Shown: positions 36,960-49,230 of the stretch, piece after piece
Layout of the letters: each line of letters begins with the position of its first letter
How positions within the stretch are numbered: position 1 is the stretch's first letter
Origin: Suillus spraguei
Lineage: Eukaryota > Basidiomycota > Agaricomycetes > Boletales > Suillaceae
Assembly: GCA_016800925.1 (NCBI GenBank)
Contig: JABCPU010000247.1
Coordinates: 37,381-101,380 of the forward strand
DNA: 64,000 bases
Direction: 5' to 3'
Notes under the pieces: generated by a model
Database searches by the model: none
Told to the model about the DNA's origin: nothing
The model's input: the letters and a program-made list of their open reading frames with translations, nothing else
Position numbers and translations under genes: made by a program

Positions 36960-37465
36960 GCATTGGCTATCTTTATACTTCGGTATGACTTTTTCGAAAT
37001 TGAAATTTATGTACCGTCTTATCCAACTCCAAGGTTTTGCTATACGCTTGGCCGTCCCATTCGCGTGGGTGGCAATTACGGGCCAGTTCGATTGGTGCAT
37101 GATTCTGAATGTTTGCGTCGTGCTGGTATGTGGTAACAAAATATTTTTCTTTCGAGGCGCTGACGGTGCTTCCCTAGCTGGATGTATAGATACGATGTCA
37201 TCTATGGTGTCAGGTGACTACCCATCCTATTCGACACTGAAACGTTACATCTCAGGACAAAAATGATGACGAAAAGGTTGGGATCAAGTCCACAGCGCTC
37301 AGTCTAGGCGATGACATTCGTCTTGCGCTGAGTGTATTTGATGTGATATTTTTTGCGTGTCTTCTCAATTCTGTGGGCTGGGTACTTGAACGGCCAACAC
37401 TTCACGTTCTACGTGTCATTAGGACCTTCCTCCTCTGTCCCTGGCGCATATGGTCATTTGATTGT
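36960..37465 (+). pseudogene. decayed duplicate of the UbiA gene, middle part
   Basis: Matches the UbiA gene from about 31145 to 31655, introns included. It starts at the WPSVYL codons and runs through LAVPFAWVA, the degenerate second Asp-rich exon and GQHFTFYV, to the HIWSFD codons. Several indels and stops break the frame, and the sequence coding KKDDEKAG is damaged. Homology stops abruptly at tggtcatttgat, where a 27-base-type PNAPNPV repeat begins. The missing 3' end of the gene reappears at 49205. Confidence 0.8.
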
Positions 37466-37651
37466 CCAAACGCTCCAAACTCCGTTCCAAATGCTTCAAA
37501 CCCTGGTCCAAACGCTCCAAACCCCGTTCCTAACGCTCCAAACCCCGTTCCTAACGCTCCAAACCCCGTTCCTAACGTTCCAAAGCCTGTTCCTGTCACT
37601 CCAAAGCCTGTTCCAAACATTCCAAACCCAATTCCAGACTTCACTGCCTAG
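37465..37651 (+). repeat. PNAPNPVP-coding tandem repeat
   Basis: About seven imperfect copies of a unit around ccaaaccccgttcctaacgc, reading PNAPNPVPNAP and ending PNIPNPIPDFTA before a stop. The same kind of Pro/Asn/Val codon repeat (VPNRTPNVVPNAVPN) opens the tail of the chitinase gene at 48.6 kb, so the two sites share an origin. Confidence 0.85.
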
Positions 37652-38769
37652 TCACTACCAAAATGGACTGCGTGAACTGCACGTCACTCTTATCTGGTCT
37701 TTCATTACTTTCCAACTGTAAATGCGTTGGTATCCCCTAGATACCAATAGTATTTTTCGTTCTGTTCAATGCTGTACGAGGTTTAACTGGTATCATCCTG
37801 GAGGAATCTACGAGCGTCATCCTTGGATATTAAGTTGTTAGAAATCACTACTTCCTTGGTTTCGGTATCACGTATGGTCACTGCCATTTGAAGCAGATCA
37901 TCCAACCTAATTAATACTAACGGAATGGACCAAACATCTCAGCACCCAGGTATCATGTAACGAGCCACAACTGACACATAGGTATGACTCGTGAACTAGT
38001 TACACAGTCTGGTCACATAATAAAAGGGGCTGGCAGCATCTCCTGATGAATATATCAGATCCTCAAGATGACTACTTCGTTGCGCAGCTGCATGTCTGCG
38101 GTTGACAATTGGTACAGTCGCAGCTATCACCTGTACCTTTGCGGTCGCACTGATGCTGATGAGGGCTATGGCACGTCAGAATTGCGATTAACCACGTACT
38201 TGCGAAGAGTGCTGCTTGTTAACCCATATAGACTCGAACGTGTTTGAAACTATGATAGAAGGTTTGGTGAGTGCTAGTGAGTACTTACCCGCACGGCGCA
38301 GTTACTCATGCAAGCACAATCTTTGCAATTGCCAATTTGCTATAGCCACATGAGTAGGTTCTAACGCAGTTGGTTAAATTTGTTGATGGTTGGAATGAAG
38401 TTCGGTGGTCAATAAACCAACACTCCCTATGCGTTGCATTTCATATGACGCTGCCTACGTCGCTGGTGGTACGATAGACACTGGCTCATACGCACGACAT
38501 GTGTAATACAGAGAAGTTGTAGAAAAGTACAAAATCTGTAGCGCTGTTACTCCGAGTCAATAGTTCCCACGACTACTATAGATCTCACTTCGCGGACGTG
38601 GTATATATTGAAGTAAGTCTTTGGCAGTACTTTGGAGGCACTCAAGTGACTCCACGGTAATCTACGGTGGATAGTTCGATGATATTTTGCTTTCTAGTTT
38701 CCTTACCTTGGAAGCTGTTAAACTGCTATCTCAGTATCAGTTTAGTGAAGTTCATCAGGAATTGCCACG
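37652..38769. other. intergenic, no supported gene
   Basis: Just over 1 kb between the repeat and TRAPPC11, presumably including the TRAPPC11 promoter. No coding or repeat structure was recognised. Confidence 0.5.
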
Positions 38770-41700
38770 ATGAATTCCTATCCAGCCGAGCTCTTGGTCC
38801 AGCTCGCTCCAGTAATGTTCGTTGCAGGCCTTGAATTACCACCTGCATCGTCAAACTCCGCTCCAGGTGCTCCGCATTCACCAGGTCAAACCCAAACACC
38901 CCCGCCAGCACCTACCAAGTCTCAGGATCCTTTCGCGAGCCTCGTTGCGCGCCTCCGAGATGCCCTCCAGTCGCAGCGCAGAGTCGCGATATGGGCACCA
39001 GAGCACACAAGGGCGTTCCAAATGATTCTTGTGGAGAAAAATGTCCGATTTCCTCCTCGCAAGCTCGTTCCGCCAGAGGACCCTGCATATGCATCTACCA
39101 TTCACCACTTTCGCCTTTGACACCCTCATCACCATTGTATCCAGACGGCCTAATTGCACCCATATGGATACGGAAACACACTGCGCTAGTGCCGAGTGTT
39201 TTTTGTTCTATTCCTCAGATTGTTTGAGGCACCCGCGGTACATGCCCGTTCTCCGTTGGACCCACCAGACACAGAACGTGAACAGGAGGAACGAAGAAGA
39301 GATCTTGATCTCAGCACTGAGGTTGCAGACCGAAAGAAGACGACCAATGAACGCGGTATCAAATTAACTGTTGTGCTACTTGCAACCAGGAGGATGCTCG
39401 GTATCTCGTCCATTTGTTATAATTAAAATACGTCTCTGACTGTGTGATAGATGACCCGTCACTGGATAGCCGTCTCACCTTCATCAGAAGACAGAGCGGG
39501 CTTGACTCCCGTGCAGCCTTGTTTGTCCTCAGTCCAGTTAGTACATCTGAACTGAATGATTTTGCTCGCAGGTAAGGGCACCTTAACTTTTTTTACGGCT
39601 GCGCTACATGATATCTTAGTTTACAAGACGCCCTGTACGAACCTGCACTCGAATACTATACCTCACACTCCAAGCGCGTCAGGCGCAAGCGCAATCGACA
39701 TTCTCAATCTGTTTCATCGTACAACCCTCCACCTCCTATTTCCATGGGCGTTACGAGCACCCGCCCACTGCGTCCCGAAGGGTGGACCGTGCGGTATGAA
39801 TACAAGATGGCGTGTTTCGCAGAATTTAGAGGTGAATACGAGGTTGCGCTCAAGTACGTCACGTTCTCGCTCCCAAAGATATCGGAAAACCAATCTTCTC
39901 AGGCACTATCAAGATGCGTACGCGATGCTCATGATTATGTTCGGATCGACTGCCATCCTTCCTCCTCGAACTAAGCGCTGGGCAGAAGCCAAAGTCCTTG
40001 CGGACGCCATAAATGTCAAGGTGCGGATGGATGCGCCTTGTATGCTCACTCTTACCACTGGACCGACAGATAACAAAACTATACCTGTACAATAGCGAGC
40101 ACTCGCTTGCACTCTCACATCACAACTCCCACATGCGCCGGTTCGCAGATTTTTCACGGGGATGGGGCATAGGCGAGGAGACATTTGAGTATTGGAGTTG
40201 GATGGCAAGACAGTACGGCCCTCATCCAAAAAAATACAACGAATTTCTCATTATGTTTTCCAGACACCGCGTCCTCGCGGAGCTTCTAGAACAAGGATCA
40301 AACTCTTCACTGACGTTCCCCACACTTTCACCTCCTTCGCTTACGGCTAGTATGACATCATCGTCAAGTACGCCCGTGGAGCTAGACACCGTTCGAGCGT
40401 TCGGGCTGAATCCTAGCCACGCCTTGCAGCACCCGGGACATTATTACTACATGGCTGCCCGATGCACAGAAGCACGCAGAGAGAGGTTCTTAGCCAACGA
40501 GGTATGTTTAGTGTTTTGATCCATCGATCCTTCAATCATATCTTACCCTAAGAAGGGTATCTCGCAAGGGACGAGTGCAGCCCCAGGATACGCAAACGAG
40601 AAGAAAGTTGATCACCTGACATTGATTCTCGAGGTTTGTACTCTGTTTGACTTATGATGCAGTTAATCGATAACAATTCAATTTTTGGCTCAGCTCTACA
40701 CCAAATCCTACGAGTTGTTCAAGAAGCATAGCTCCACCACGAGCCAAGGCCGTCTGACGCTCTGGATAGCTTACCGCATCGCGCATACATACTACGAGTC
40801 TGAGAAGTTCGATGTCGCAATACGGTATGCATTTTTATCTTTATCGTACAAGAAACAAACTAGATGGTGGTGTGTAGGTTCTTTGAGCGGATAGCAAAGA
40901 CGTACCGAAGGGAAAAATGGAAACACATGCTCAGACCCCTTTTGTCAATGTGGTACACCTGTGCGCAGAAGCTCAGTGACGTGGAACTTATGGCGACGCT
41001 TCTAGTGGAGATGATTGGGTATAGTAAGTAGCGCATAATGTTTTGAAGGTGGTTTCACGGTGTGATGGGGTCGTTCAGCGCAAGATGTTGATGAGTCGAG
41101 AACTCTGCAGGAGGACCTATTGGCGATACTCAAGGTGAGGTATTCTGCCTTGTCTTTGAGGCGATTAGAATTGAATCGGTTCATGTAGAGTTCAGTTCCT
41201 GTATCAGCAGGGAAGCCACTTGTTGTTGACCTCAAAGAATCTGACCCGTTATGTGAGCTAATGGAGGCATGTTCTCTCATGTCACTTGTGCTGATTGGCA
41301 TGGAGTGGACACCATGTTGCTTTTTTGGACGCCAGAAGTGCGAGTTGGTGAAGAGGCCGGATTTCAACTGTCCCTTGCTACACCAACGGACATGGACCTC
41401 TCTGCTCTTCCAATAGACTCTGTGACTATTACGTTCTCTGGAGGTTATTACCCTGTGGTACTCCAACATTCACCCCACACAGATGGCCAAGTGGCAGATA
41501 GGGCTGTCCGGCTGGTGAACATTGGAAATGTGGTGCCAGAAGATGAAGGTGATGAACCGGAAGAAATTTACATTGATCTTCGGTGGAGGCCAGGCGAACG
41601 ACTTGTGGTCTCCGGAAATATATCTTCTGAAGCTCCTGGTCCGCTTACTGTGTGTGTCATCTTAACAAGGTGTGACAGACTGTTCATATACCTATAGGTC

Positions 41701-43486
41701 GTGAGCATCATTGTGGTACTTGCTCAAAACGGTTGGACCATCGAAATACCACATGAGTCATGCGTCTCTCATGAAATATCTACACTCGTACCGCGTTGGT
41801 TGACTTCACTCCAGCCCATCCGGTTTCTTCAGCTCGGGAGAAACGATCATTCTAGTGTTGTGTAAGTTTTCCCTATGAGTACAATGGATGTCGTGAACCA
41901 ATTTTCTATCCAGTGTTCGACATCGTCCTCATGACATCGCTGTCTCATTGTCTCATCAAGCACCGGCACTACTCGATGAAGAATATCCCATCGTCATCGA
42001 GATCACGAATATTGATGAGCGGCATCTGGATGTTGTTATTGACGTCTTGTTGCAGCCGACGGAAGTGGATCAAGCAGGTTTGATAGTTCATTTTATCACT
42101 GACTTGCATACTTATGTCCCTTTTTAAAAAGCTCAGTACATCATTTTCGACGCCCAGCGTTCATCTGGATTGATCAAAGGCATTCGACTCGGTACCATCG
42201 CCCCGGGCGTGTCGGCCACCAAGACTCTTTACCTTGTGGGAAGCGGTGCTCCTGGTGATCGGATGTTAGATGTATCTATTCAATCCACTTCAGTTCAACC
42301 CGGCTCCACGAGTAAAAGCGATGACGACGCAGTGCCCCGCAGTTCGAGCTCTTTGGGTGAGCACGCGGCCATCGATTCCTGCGAGAAGTTGCAAACTATC
42401 GTTATTCCAACATCTGGAGCTCTGACGGCTACGAATGACGTGGCGTACAGAAGAAGCAAGAACGCTATGCCTGCTTTGGCGGATCTATCCACAGTTGAGG
42501 ACGACTTTTGGGATGATTCCCACGGTGGGGTTGCTGTGGTCACGACAAGAATAGAGTGTTCAGCCCCTTGTGGCTTGGTGGTTGAGAGCTTGAAGCTGCA
42601 CCGCAAGGTTTGTGGAATGAATTTTGCAACACTACTTTGGCGATTAATCCCTTAAATAAGGATAATCCGCTTGCGATGGTACTTGACTGCTCGTCAGATG
42701 AAAGCAGCAATGACATGTTTCCAGATGGTGAGTCGCTCTTCTTGCCATATGATTTGGCTAGATGAATGTGCTAGAATACCTCCCTGGCGATGAGTTCTGC
42801 AATGTGAGTAGGATATCGCTAAGTCCACGGGAGGAGCAGGTTTTGGGCGAAGAGAAAATCCCTGGTCCCGGCGACTATGAAGTTGTCTGGCGAAGGTAAT
42901 TTGTAGAACTGTGACATATCGACGATGATGCTTAACTATACACGACAGGAAGCTCCCCGACGGAAGTTGTGGAAGACAGTCGATCACACGGTTTGCACTT
43001 CCGACGCTCATGGTTCCGCAGGATAAGTTAATCGCCCTTCTCGACGCCCCTATCCTTGCAAAGCTCCATGTGTCGACGCCCATACACTTAACAGTCCGCA
43101 ATCGACACTCCTCCCGCTCCGCCAATGTTGCTGTTACACTTGATCTCGATCCCTCTGACGCGTTTATCGTAGCTGGCTTGCGGAATGGTCGTCTTCCAAT
43201 CCTTTTACCAGGCTCTGAGGAGAAGCTTTCATGGAATTTGATCCCGATCGAATGTGGTCATGTCAAGATCCCACGTATCAAGGTTGTGGATGTACGAAGC
43301 GCTGCTCTGCCTTCACAGGGTGTTGGCGTGCAAAGCGCGGAATCTGATGTGGAAGGAGAGGCCATAAAGGTGGTTGATATGCGTGCTGACTGGAACACTG
43401 CGAGGGTACAGAGTGCGGGTGATAGCGCGGTTGCAATTCCGCAGCAAGATGGCGCAAGTACAATACTGGTACTACCATGGTCATAA
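38770..43486 (+). CDS. TRAPPC11: trafficking protein particle complex subunit 11 (foie gras/gryzun)
   Basis: TRAPPC11 is a subunit of the TRAPP tethering/GEF complex in ER-Golgi traffic. The ATG at 38770 gives MNSYPAELLVQLAPVMFVAG, the family start. The foie-gras part follows: YPDGLIAPIWIRKHTALVPS, DDPSLDSRLTFIRRQSGLD, RYEYKMACFAEFRGEYEVAL, RGWGIGEETFEYWSWMARQ and GLNPSHALQHPGHYYYMAAR. The gryzun part includes LFWTPEVRVGEEAGFQL, VTITFSGGYYPVVLQHS and EEYPIVIEITNIDERHLDV, ending TILVLPWS and TAA at 43484-43486. Short introns include 39399-type GTATCT...GATAG and the one ending TTTTCCAG before HRVLAELLEQ. Two compensating frame breaks lie at about 39095-39110 and 39203. The second is a six-T run where five would keep frame. 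They may be sequencing errors or real lesions. Confidence 0.8.
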
Positions 43487-44351
43487 TCATGATGCCTAGA
43501 GTTTGAAATGAGCAAATCTAAGAAAGGGAGAACGGGTGGTCGCTAGCTCTCGTGGTTTTCGCGTAAGGCCATGTGGTTTTTGCACAGATTAAGCGTGCTC
43601 AGATGTCAAGTTCTACTGTGCCTCAAAATAGTCGAGAAAATGCCCATCAGTATATTAAAAATAGAAGATTCATCTGCATGGTTTTCCGTTGCGACACCGT
43701 CATCCCGAGTCCAATAGCCTTCTCCTTCCAAGCAGCCTGAGAGCAGACGTGGTGTGTCTTTGTCATGAGAACTTGAATTTTTCTCCTTTTCACACTTGCT
43801 TGACATGTCCAGCCTCTATTCCTGCTTTTCTCATCCGCCTTTGATTTATTAACTTCTCATGCTCACACCCTACCTATGCTTCACGGTGCTGTCAATAATT
43901 TGATATATCTGCGTCATATTCTGTCATCTTGGTTTGCTGTCTGATATCTTTCTCCTTCGTTGATCCAATAAAATTGTGTTGGACTACGAGACAATAATGC
44001 AATGCTACAATTGCTTCTTAGATGAATTGTCTGTTTTAAGTCTACTGCGGTTTTCCAGACTTGCATGTATGTGTGCTGTCTCGACGAGTACCGACAGTGT
44101 CAGTCGGTATGCCTGTCCGCTTCAGCATTGAGGTATAACGAGCCAGTTCTTGAATTCTCATGACTGAAAGTAAGAATGAACAGCGATCATTTGAGCAGTG
44201 CGAGCCTAAGTATATGTGGTACCAAACAGAATGCGATATGATGAGATCTGTTTTGAAATCACGCTCAGCAGTTAAAGTTGGAGTGCCGAGGATAGTACAT
44301 GTGACTAGTATGGGGAAGAGCATCGGAAACAAGGAATCTACTTCGTTGTTG
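43487..44351. other. intergenic, no supported gene
   Basis: AT-rich 3' flank of TRAPPC11. No repeat or coding signal was recognised. Confidence 0.5.
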
Positions 44352-45215
44352 TCAATGCGATGCTTGAGCTTCAAGGATGAACTCAACAATCTTCCCCAGT
44401 TCCTCTTTCTTGTAGCCTCGACGGGAAATTTCCTTTGCTTCTTTCTTCTCTGCGACAGGGTCCATAGCAGACTGAACGTGCTCAGGTTGACCCCAAAACT
44501 GGACCTTGAATGTTCAAATCGTAACCTGGGACAAATGGTCATTTGAATCAATTTAGTTGAGTAATACTATCATTCGACGGGAAATGCACAATTTTTACTT
44601 ATTGCTGAATAGCAACACAACAACAACACATATTCGTATCGGATCTACTGTAGTGTATACATTAGGTCTCTGCGCATTGGGCCCAACAAGAATTTTTTAT
44701 TTTGTTGCGAGCTTGTTGCAGCGGCAGCTCTGGAAGTTGAGATGTCGAAAACACAATAGAAATGCACAATTTCGTCACACTATGTCACACATGGCACCTC
44801 GGCCAATACACGATGATACTCGAAGTCCGACAGCGCACAAAGCAAACGAAAGTCCAGTGTTCCACATCGTTCGTAACTTCAATAACGAGCTCAAAATCAA
44901 ATTTCATCGAGGAAATAATACCTAGTAATAAATACTAGGATGCGCTGAGTGATCATTACTTGCTGAAAGTCTACTTAATGGTACAGGAAGGCCATGCAGG
45001 GGGTAAGGCATATATCTGCCAGTGGACGGTCCAGCTTGTAGCTGTGGTGAGAGGTCCGGTAAGGCTCCAAGAGGATGAGCCTCAGAAGGGCTGGCGCTGG
45101 CTGCTCAAATCGTGGCCCGCTACCTGGATAATGGAGGGGGTATGCAGGTGGTGGATTAAATGAAGGGAAGGGCAGTGGGCCGTTCATTTGCTGTGCCGCA
45201 TGACTCAAGAAGGGA
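44352..45215 (-). pseudogene. possible remnant of an unrecognised gene
   Basis: Two minus-strand pieces look protein-like. A Pro-rich piece at about 45210-45000 reads SHAAQQMNGPLPFPSFNPPP, GSGPRFEQPAPA, then in a shifted frame PSEAHPLGALPDLSPQLQAG. A charged piece ending at TGA (44352-44354) reads FWGQPEHVQSAMDPVAEKKE then ISRRGYKKEELGKIVEFILE. They could be the middle and end of one decayed gene. The family was not recognised, and the frameshift argues for a pseudogene. Overlapping frames on the plus strand are shadows. Confidence 0.3.
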
Positions 45216-47033
45216 GCACCGGTGTGTATACCTATTCAGACATTATCAGCAATGAAATAAACATGAAAGTAAGTGCTGGTGTGTGCCGATTCTGCCGAAT
45301 GCACAAAAAGCGGAGACTCAATGAAGCCGAGGTGTGATTTCCCAATCTAGCCTAACCGTCACGCTTTGCTCATGAATTGTGAATAGCATACTGTGGTGGT
45401 GTTCTATTGACATGAAAACACTTGGAGTAGCTTCAGAATGGTGTATTTTATATATGTTGAAGTTTCTATGTTGATAGGTTAATGGGATCGCGGTGGATCT
45501 TGGATTTAGTGTTCAAAAATCACTCATTTTGGGTAGACTCGCACGATGTTTCATCTCGGGAAGGCTTCACAGGACCGATTTTAAATATTCAATTTGGTAG
45601 TCTTATTGAGCATATACTAATACTTGTCCTCCAGCTGTTCCGAATGAAATATGTGTAGAGTGGTGAGCTCTGGAGTGCATTGTGCATTACCCATCGATTG
45701 TGCATTCCGGATCAGGTAATAGTAAATACGATTTGATACATGCCCATGCTCAGGCCACAAGTCTCAAAGTATTAGTCTCCAGGACTTCTTGATTTCTGCC
45801 CGGATCATTGACTGAGTTCCATAGGAATTATCAGGGGTCCTGCGTAGCGCGTCAATTCGAAGATCCAGAGAGTTGCTGCAAAGGGTGCTTAACAAATCTC
45901 TATCAAGCAGTGGTCGGGGGGTTTAACCAAACAAATACCATATTGGATGCTTAGCCACTCCCACATTCCTTAGTAGGCAATTTGTCCAGCATCTTGCATC
46001 TTCGATATACACTTACCGTCCAGAGTCGTAGTGACGGGCCACTATGTAGTAGGCATGGTACCATGTACACGTCCACTTCGGCACCTCGCGCTCAGGAGCT
46101 CGGATATCTACATCCACTGTAGCATGATCGTGGAAACTTGCATTGGTGGGCACCTGGGCAACCTCCACGCATGTTGAGCCCTAATTTCCAAACCTCCGGG
46201 CACACACTGCGGATAGCACTTGGACATGTGTGCTATGCTCTCTGGCGCCTACTTCCTAAGTCCGAGGCTACACGTGGATTTCGACCACTTGCAATGATTT
46301 GGACTTTTAACTACACAATGCTAATACTTTTCGCGCCACTAGTGTCAACTATCTCGCGTAGCCGATACTAACGATGCAGCAAGTACTTGTTGTGTTTAAT
46401 GCACTAATATCGCAAATGCCAGACCTACTTGCTTAGCCTCATGAATCAGGTATAACTGGCTCTTTGTTTAAGGCTTTGGCTTAGCTCTCACACAACTTTA
46501 TGACTTTCAATGGGCTAAACCACGGCCAGTGACTCATCTACTTACAAGGTAACAAGCCTATCTCCGGACTGCTGAACGGAGCATTTCCTTTCTTAGTACG
46601 GCTGCAAAATTGCAGATTTTCGCGCGTCATGCCGGCTGGCTAGGTTGGGCTAGGTTTCGCGCACGAAATTACCATCACTATCGACTACCATCTACCACGG
46701 TTTACAGTCTGCAGCGCTTTACTTGGACTGGACGTTGATGATGCAATGGTGGGCCATTCAAAAGCTGACACACTTACTGTAATTTTTACGTGTGACAGAC
46801 CGCCCAATTTCCATTTTTCTCATCGTACACCTTCGCATACCCTCCAGTAACTGCAGGGAAACCAAACTGCGATGACCGGTGCATTGTATGGAAGGCCGTT
46901 GCAAGCATTCAGATTTGCGCTGCAAAGGATTTGATCCCACATCGATTTTTATTTCGCACAGACCAATACCAGGGGACTATAAGAAGTCGTCGCTACAACC
47001 GCAATCTCTATCAGCCTTTTGAGATCGCTAGCT
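45216..47033. other. intergenic upstream of the chitinase gene
   Basis: Nearly 2 kb with no gene that can be supported. An open frame at 46138-46371 has no family resemblance. The last few hundred bases should hold the chitinase promoter. Confidence 0.45.
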
Positions 47034-49230
47034 ATGCTATCTATCTTCAGTGTACTTCCTCTTGCTCTGTGCTCTGTGAGCGCGAGCAAACTCACCGCCA
47101 AATCTACACCTTCCCCCGTCATAGGAGGTTGGTATACTACCTGGCATGCTACCGAAAGTCACCCGGCGCCTAAAATAAGCTGGGAGAAGTACAATACCAT
47201 GTACTACGCATTTGTGTAAGTTTCCTGTGCTGGTTTAATTGCATATCACTTTGGTGGATGATTGATGCCATAATGCCTCTTAGAAACACCACTTCAAGCG
47301 TCGACAGTCTAAGCCTAGACGGCACTGATGGCAATCTACTTCCTCAGTTCGTTTCCGATGCCCAGTCACATGTGAGCGATAGAGAGTTTATCGTTTTTGC
47401 AATTGATTTCTAAGGCACGCGCAGGGTGTTGAAGCCCATGTTGCAGTTGGAGGCTGGCTTGGGAGTGTTTGGTTCTCTTCCAACATTGCCACATCTGAAA
47501 GCCGGACGGCATTTGTCAAGACCTTGACAGATTTCGTTCATAAATACAAGCTTGATGGCATCCAGTTCGAGTACGTGGATACTCGTGATATCAAAGTCAT
47601 GCGCTAACCCCAGCTGTCCTTGATTTACAACAGCTGGGAGTATCCCGGCAAGCAGGGTGTCGGTTGCAATAAAATTAGCGTCGATGACACATCCAATTAT
47701 CTTCAATTCCTCCAGGAGCTTCGTAAAAACACAGCCGGGGCAAATCTGAAACTCTCAGCCGCGGTATCCCTTGAACCCTTCACAGATGCAAGCGGAAAAC
47801 CTTCTGCTGATGTCTCCGGTTTTGCGCAAGTCTTAGATTACATCACCTTGATGAACTACGACGTTTGGGGCCCTTCGTCTACGCATGTGGGGCCAAACGC
47901 ACCGTTGAACGATACCTGCGCCTCGCCCGAGAATCGACAGGGTTCGGCCGTTTCTGCAATTAAGTCTTGGACTGCCGCAGGCATGCCGATTCATAAGATC
48001 GTGCTTGGAGTTGCTTCGTACGGCCATTCGTTCTCGGTATCTCCCTCTGCCGCCTTCGACTCTGACGCGAAGACGCCAGATGTACTTGGCACGAACACGC
48101 GAGGTGAGCCTGGCAGGAAGACGCTAGCTGCATACCCCGCTTTCGACGCCTCGAAGCAGCCCTTGGGTGACGCGTGGGATGACACTAGTAGTGTCGATGT
48201 TTGTGGCGTGAGACATGGCCCAGGTGGCACATTCAGATTTTGGGGCCTTGTGGACGCCGGCTTCCTCAAAAAAGATGGCACGCCCGCTGATGGCATTGAC
48301 TTCAGATATGATGAATGCAGTCAAACTGTAAGATTTCCATCTTTGATCACGTATTGTAGCAGTAGTGCTGATTTCACTGCTTTACAGCCGTATGCATACA
48401 ATGAAATCTCGCAAGTTATGATCTCCTTCGACAATCCCCAGTCTTTCGCTGCCAAGGGCAAGTTTATTAAGGAGACCGGGCTGGGCGGTTTCACAATGAG
48501 GGAGGTTGCTGGTGATTACAACGATATTCTCCTAGACTCTATCACAGAGGCTATTGGTGGTCAGACGCTCCACATTCCAGTCCCCGCTCCAACCCCCGTT
48601 ACGCCGCCCTCCATTCCAATCCCTGTTCAACACGTTCCAAAACCCGTTCCAAACCGCACTCCAAACGTCGTTCCAAATGCCGTTCCAAACGAAGTTCGCA
48701 AAGATAAAGATAAAGAACCAGACGAAATTTCAAACGAAATTGTCAACCAAGTTCAAAACGAAAATCCCAACCAAATTCAAAACGAAAACCCCAACCAAGT
48801 TCAAACCGAATATACCAACCAAGTTCAAAACGAAATTCCCAACCAAGTTCAAAACGAAATTCCCAACCAAGTTCAAACCGAAAATCCCAACCAAGTTCAA
48901 ACCGAATATACCAACCAAGTTCAAAACGAAAATACCAACCAAGTTCAAAATGAACCCCCTCAAGTTCAAACCGAAAATCCCAACCAAGTTCAAACCGAAT
49001 ATACCAACCAAGTTCAAAACGAAAATACCAACCAAGTTCAAAATGAACCCCCTCAAGTTCAAACCGAAATTCCCAACCAAGTTCAAAACGAAATTCCCAA
49101 CCAAGTTCAAAACGAAATTCCCAACCAAGTTCAAAATGAACCCCCTCAAGTTCAAAACGAACAGCCAAACGCTCCAAACACCGATGGTGATTCCCATAAG
49201 TGCGTGAAGAACATTCTGGTATGTTGTTGA
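47034..49230 (+). CDS. secreted GH18 chitinase with Gln/Asn-rich repeat tail
   Basis: GH18 chitinases cut chitin in wall remodelling or nutrition. The ATG at 47034 begins a signal peptide (MLSIFSVLPLALCSVSAS), then VIGGWYTTWHA. The active-site strand is spliced: DGIQF plus D-WEYPG across the intron ending TTTACAACAG. It keeps the catalytic Glu and the Asp two before it, with Gln in place of the middle Asp of DxxDxDxE. LMNYDVWGP, VLGVASYGHSF and GGFTMREVAGDYND complete the barrel. A Pro-rich linker leads to a long tail of 8-residue NQVQNEIP-type repeats. Unspliced reading ends CVKNILVCC, TGA at 49228-49230. Splicing at 49219 (GTATGT) to the acceptor at 49275 would instead end the protein at 49332. 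The 3' end derives from the UbiA gene. Confidence 0.85.
48715..49180 (+). repeat. 24-base tandem repeat coding NQVQNEIP/NQVQTEYT
   Basis: About 17-18 units of aaccaagttcaaaacgaaat-type sequence, with 24-base units and a shortened PPQVQ variant. Higher-order blocks are visible: the stretch NENTNQVQNEPPQVQTE recurs, showing duplication of multi-unit segments. It lies wholly within the chitinase reading frame. Confidence 0.95.

Noticed and set aside
44042..44551. Overlapping 169- and 128-codon frames on opposite strands
   Set aside because: Neither has family resemblance. A third frame on the minus strand gives the more protein-like sequence.
48715..49180. Regular short repeats resembling a CRISPR-like array
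   Set aside because: The units are directly adjacent 24-mers without spacers, keep a reading frame, and lie inside a eukaryotic chitinase gene.
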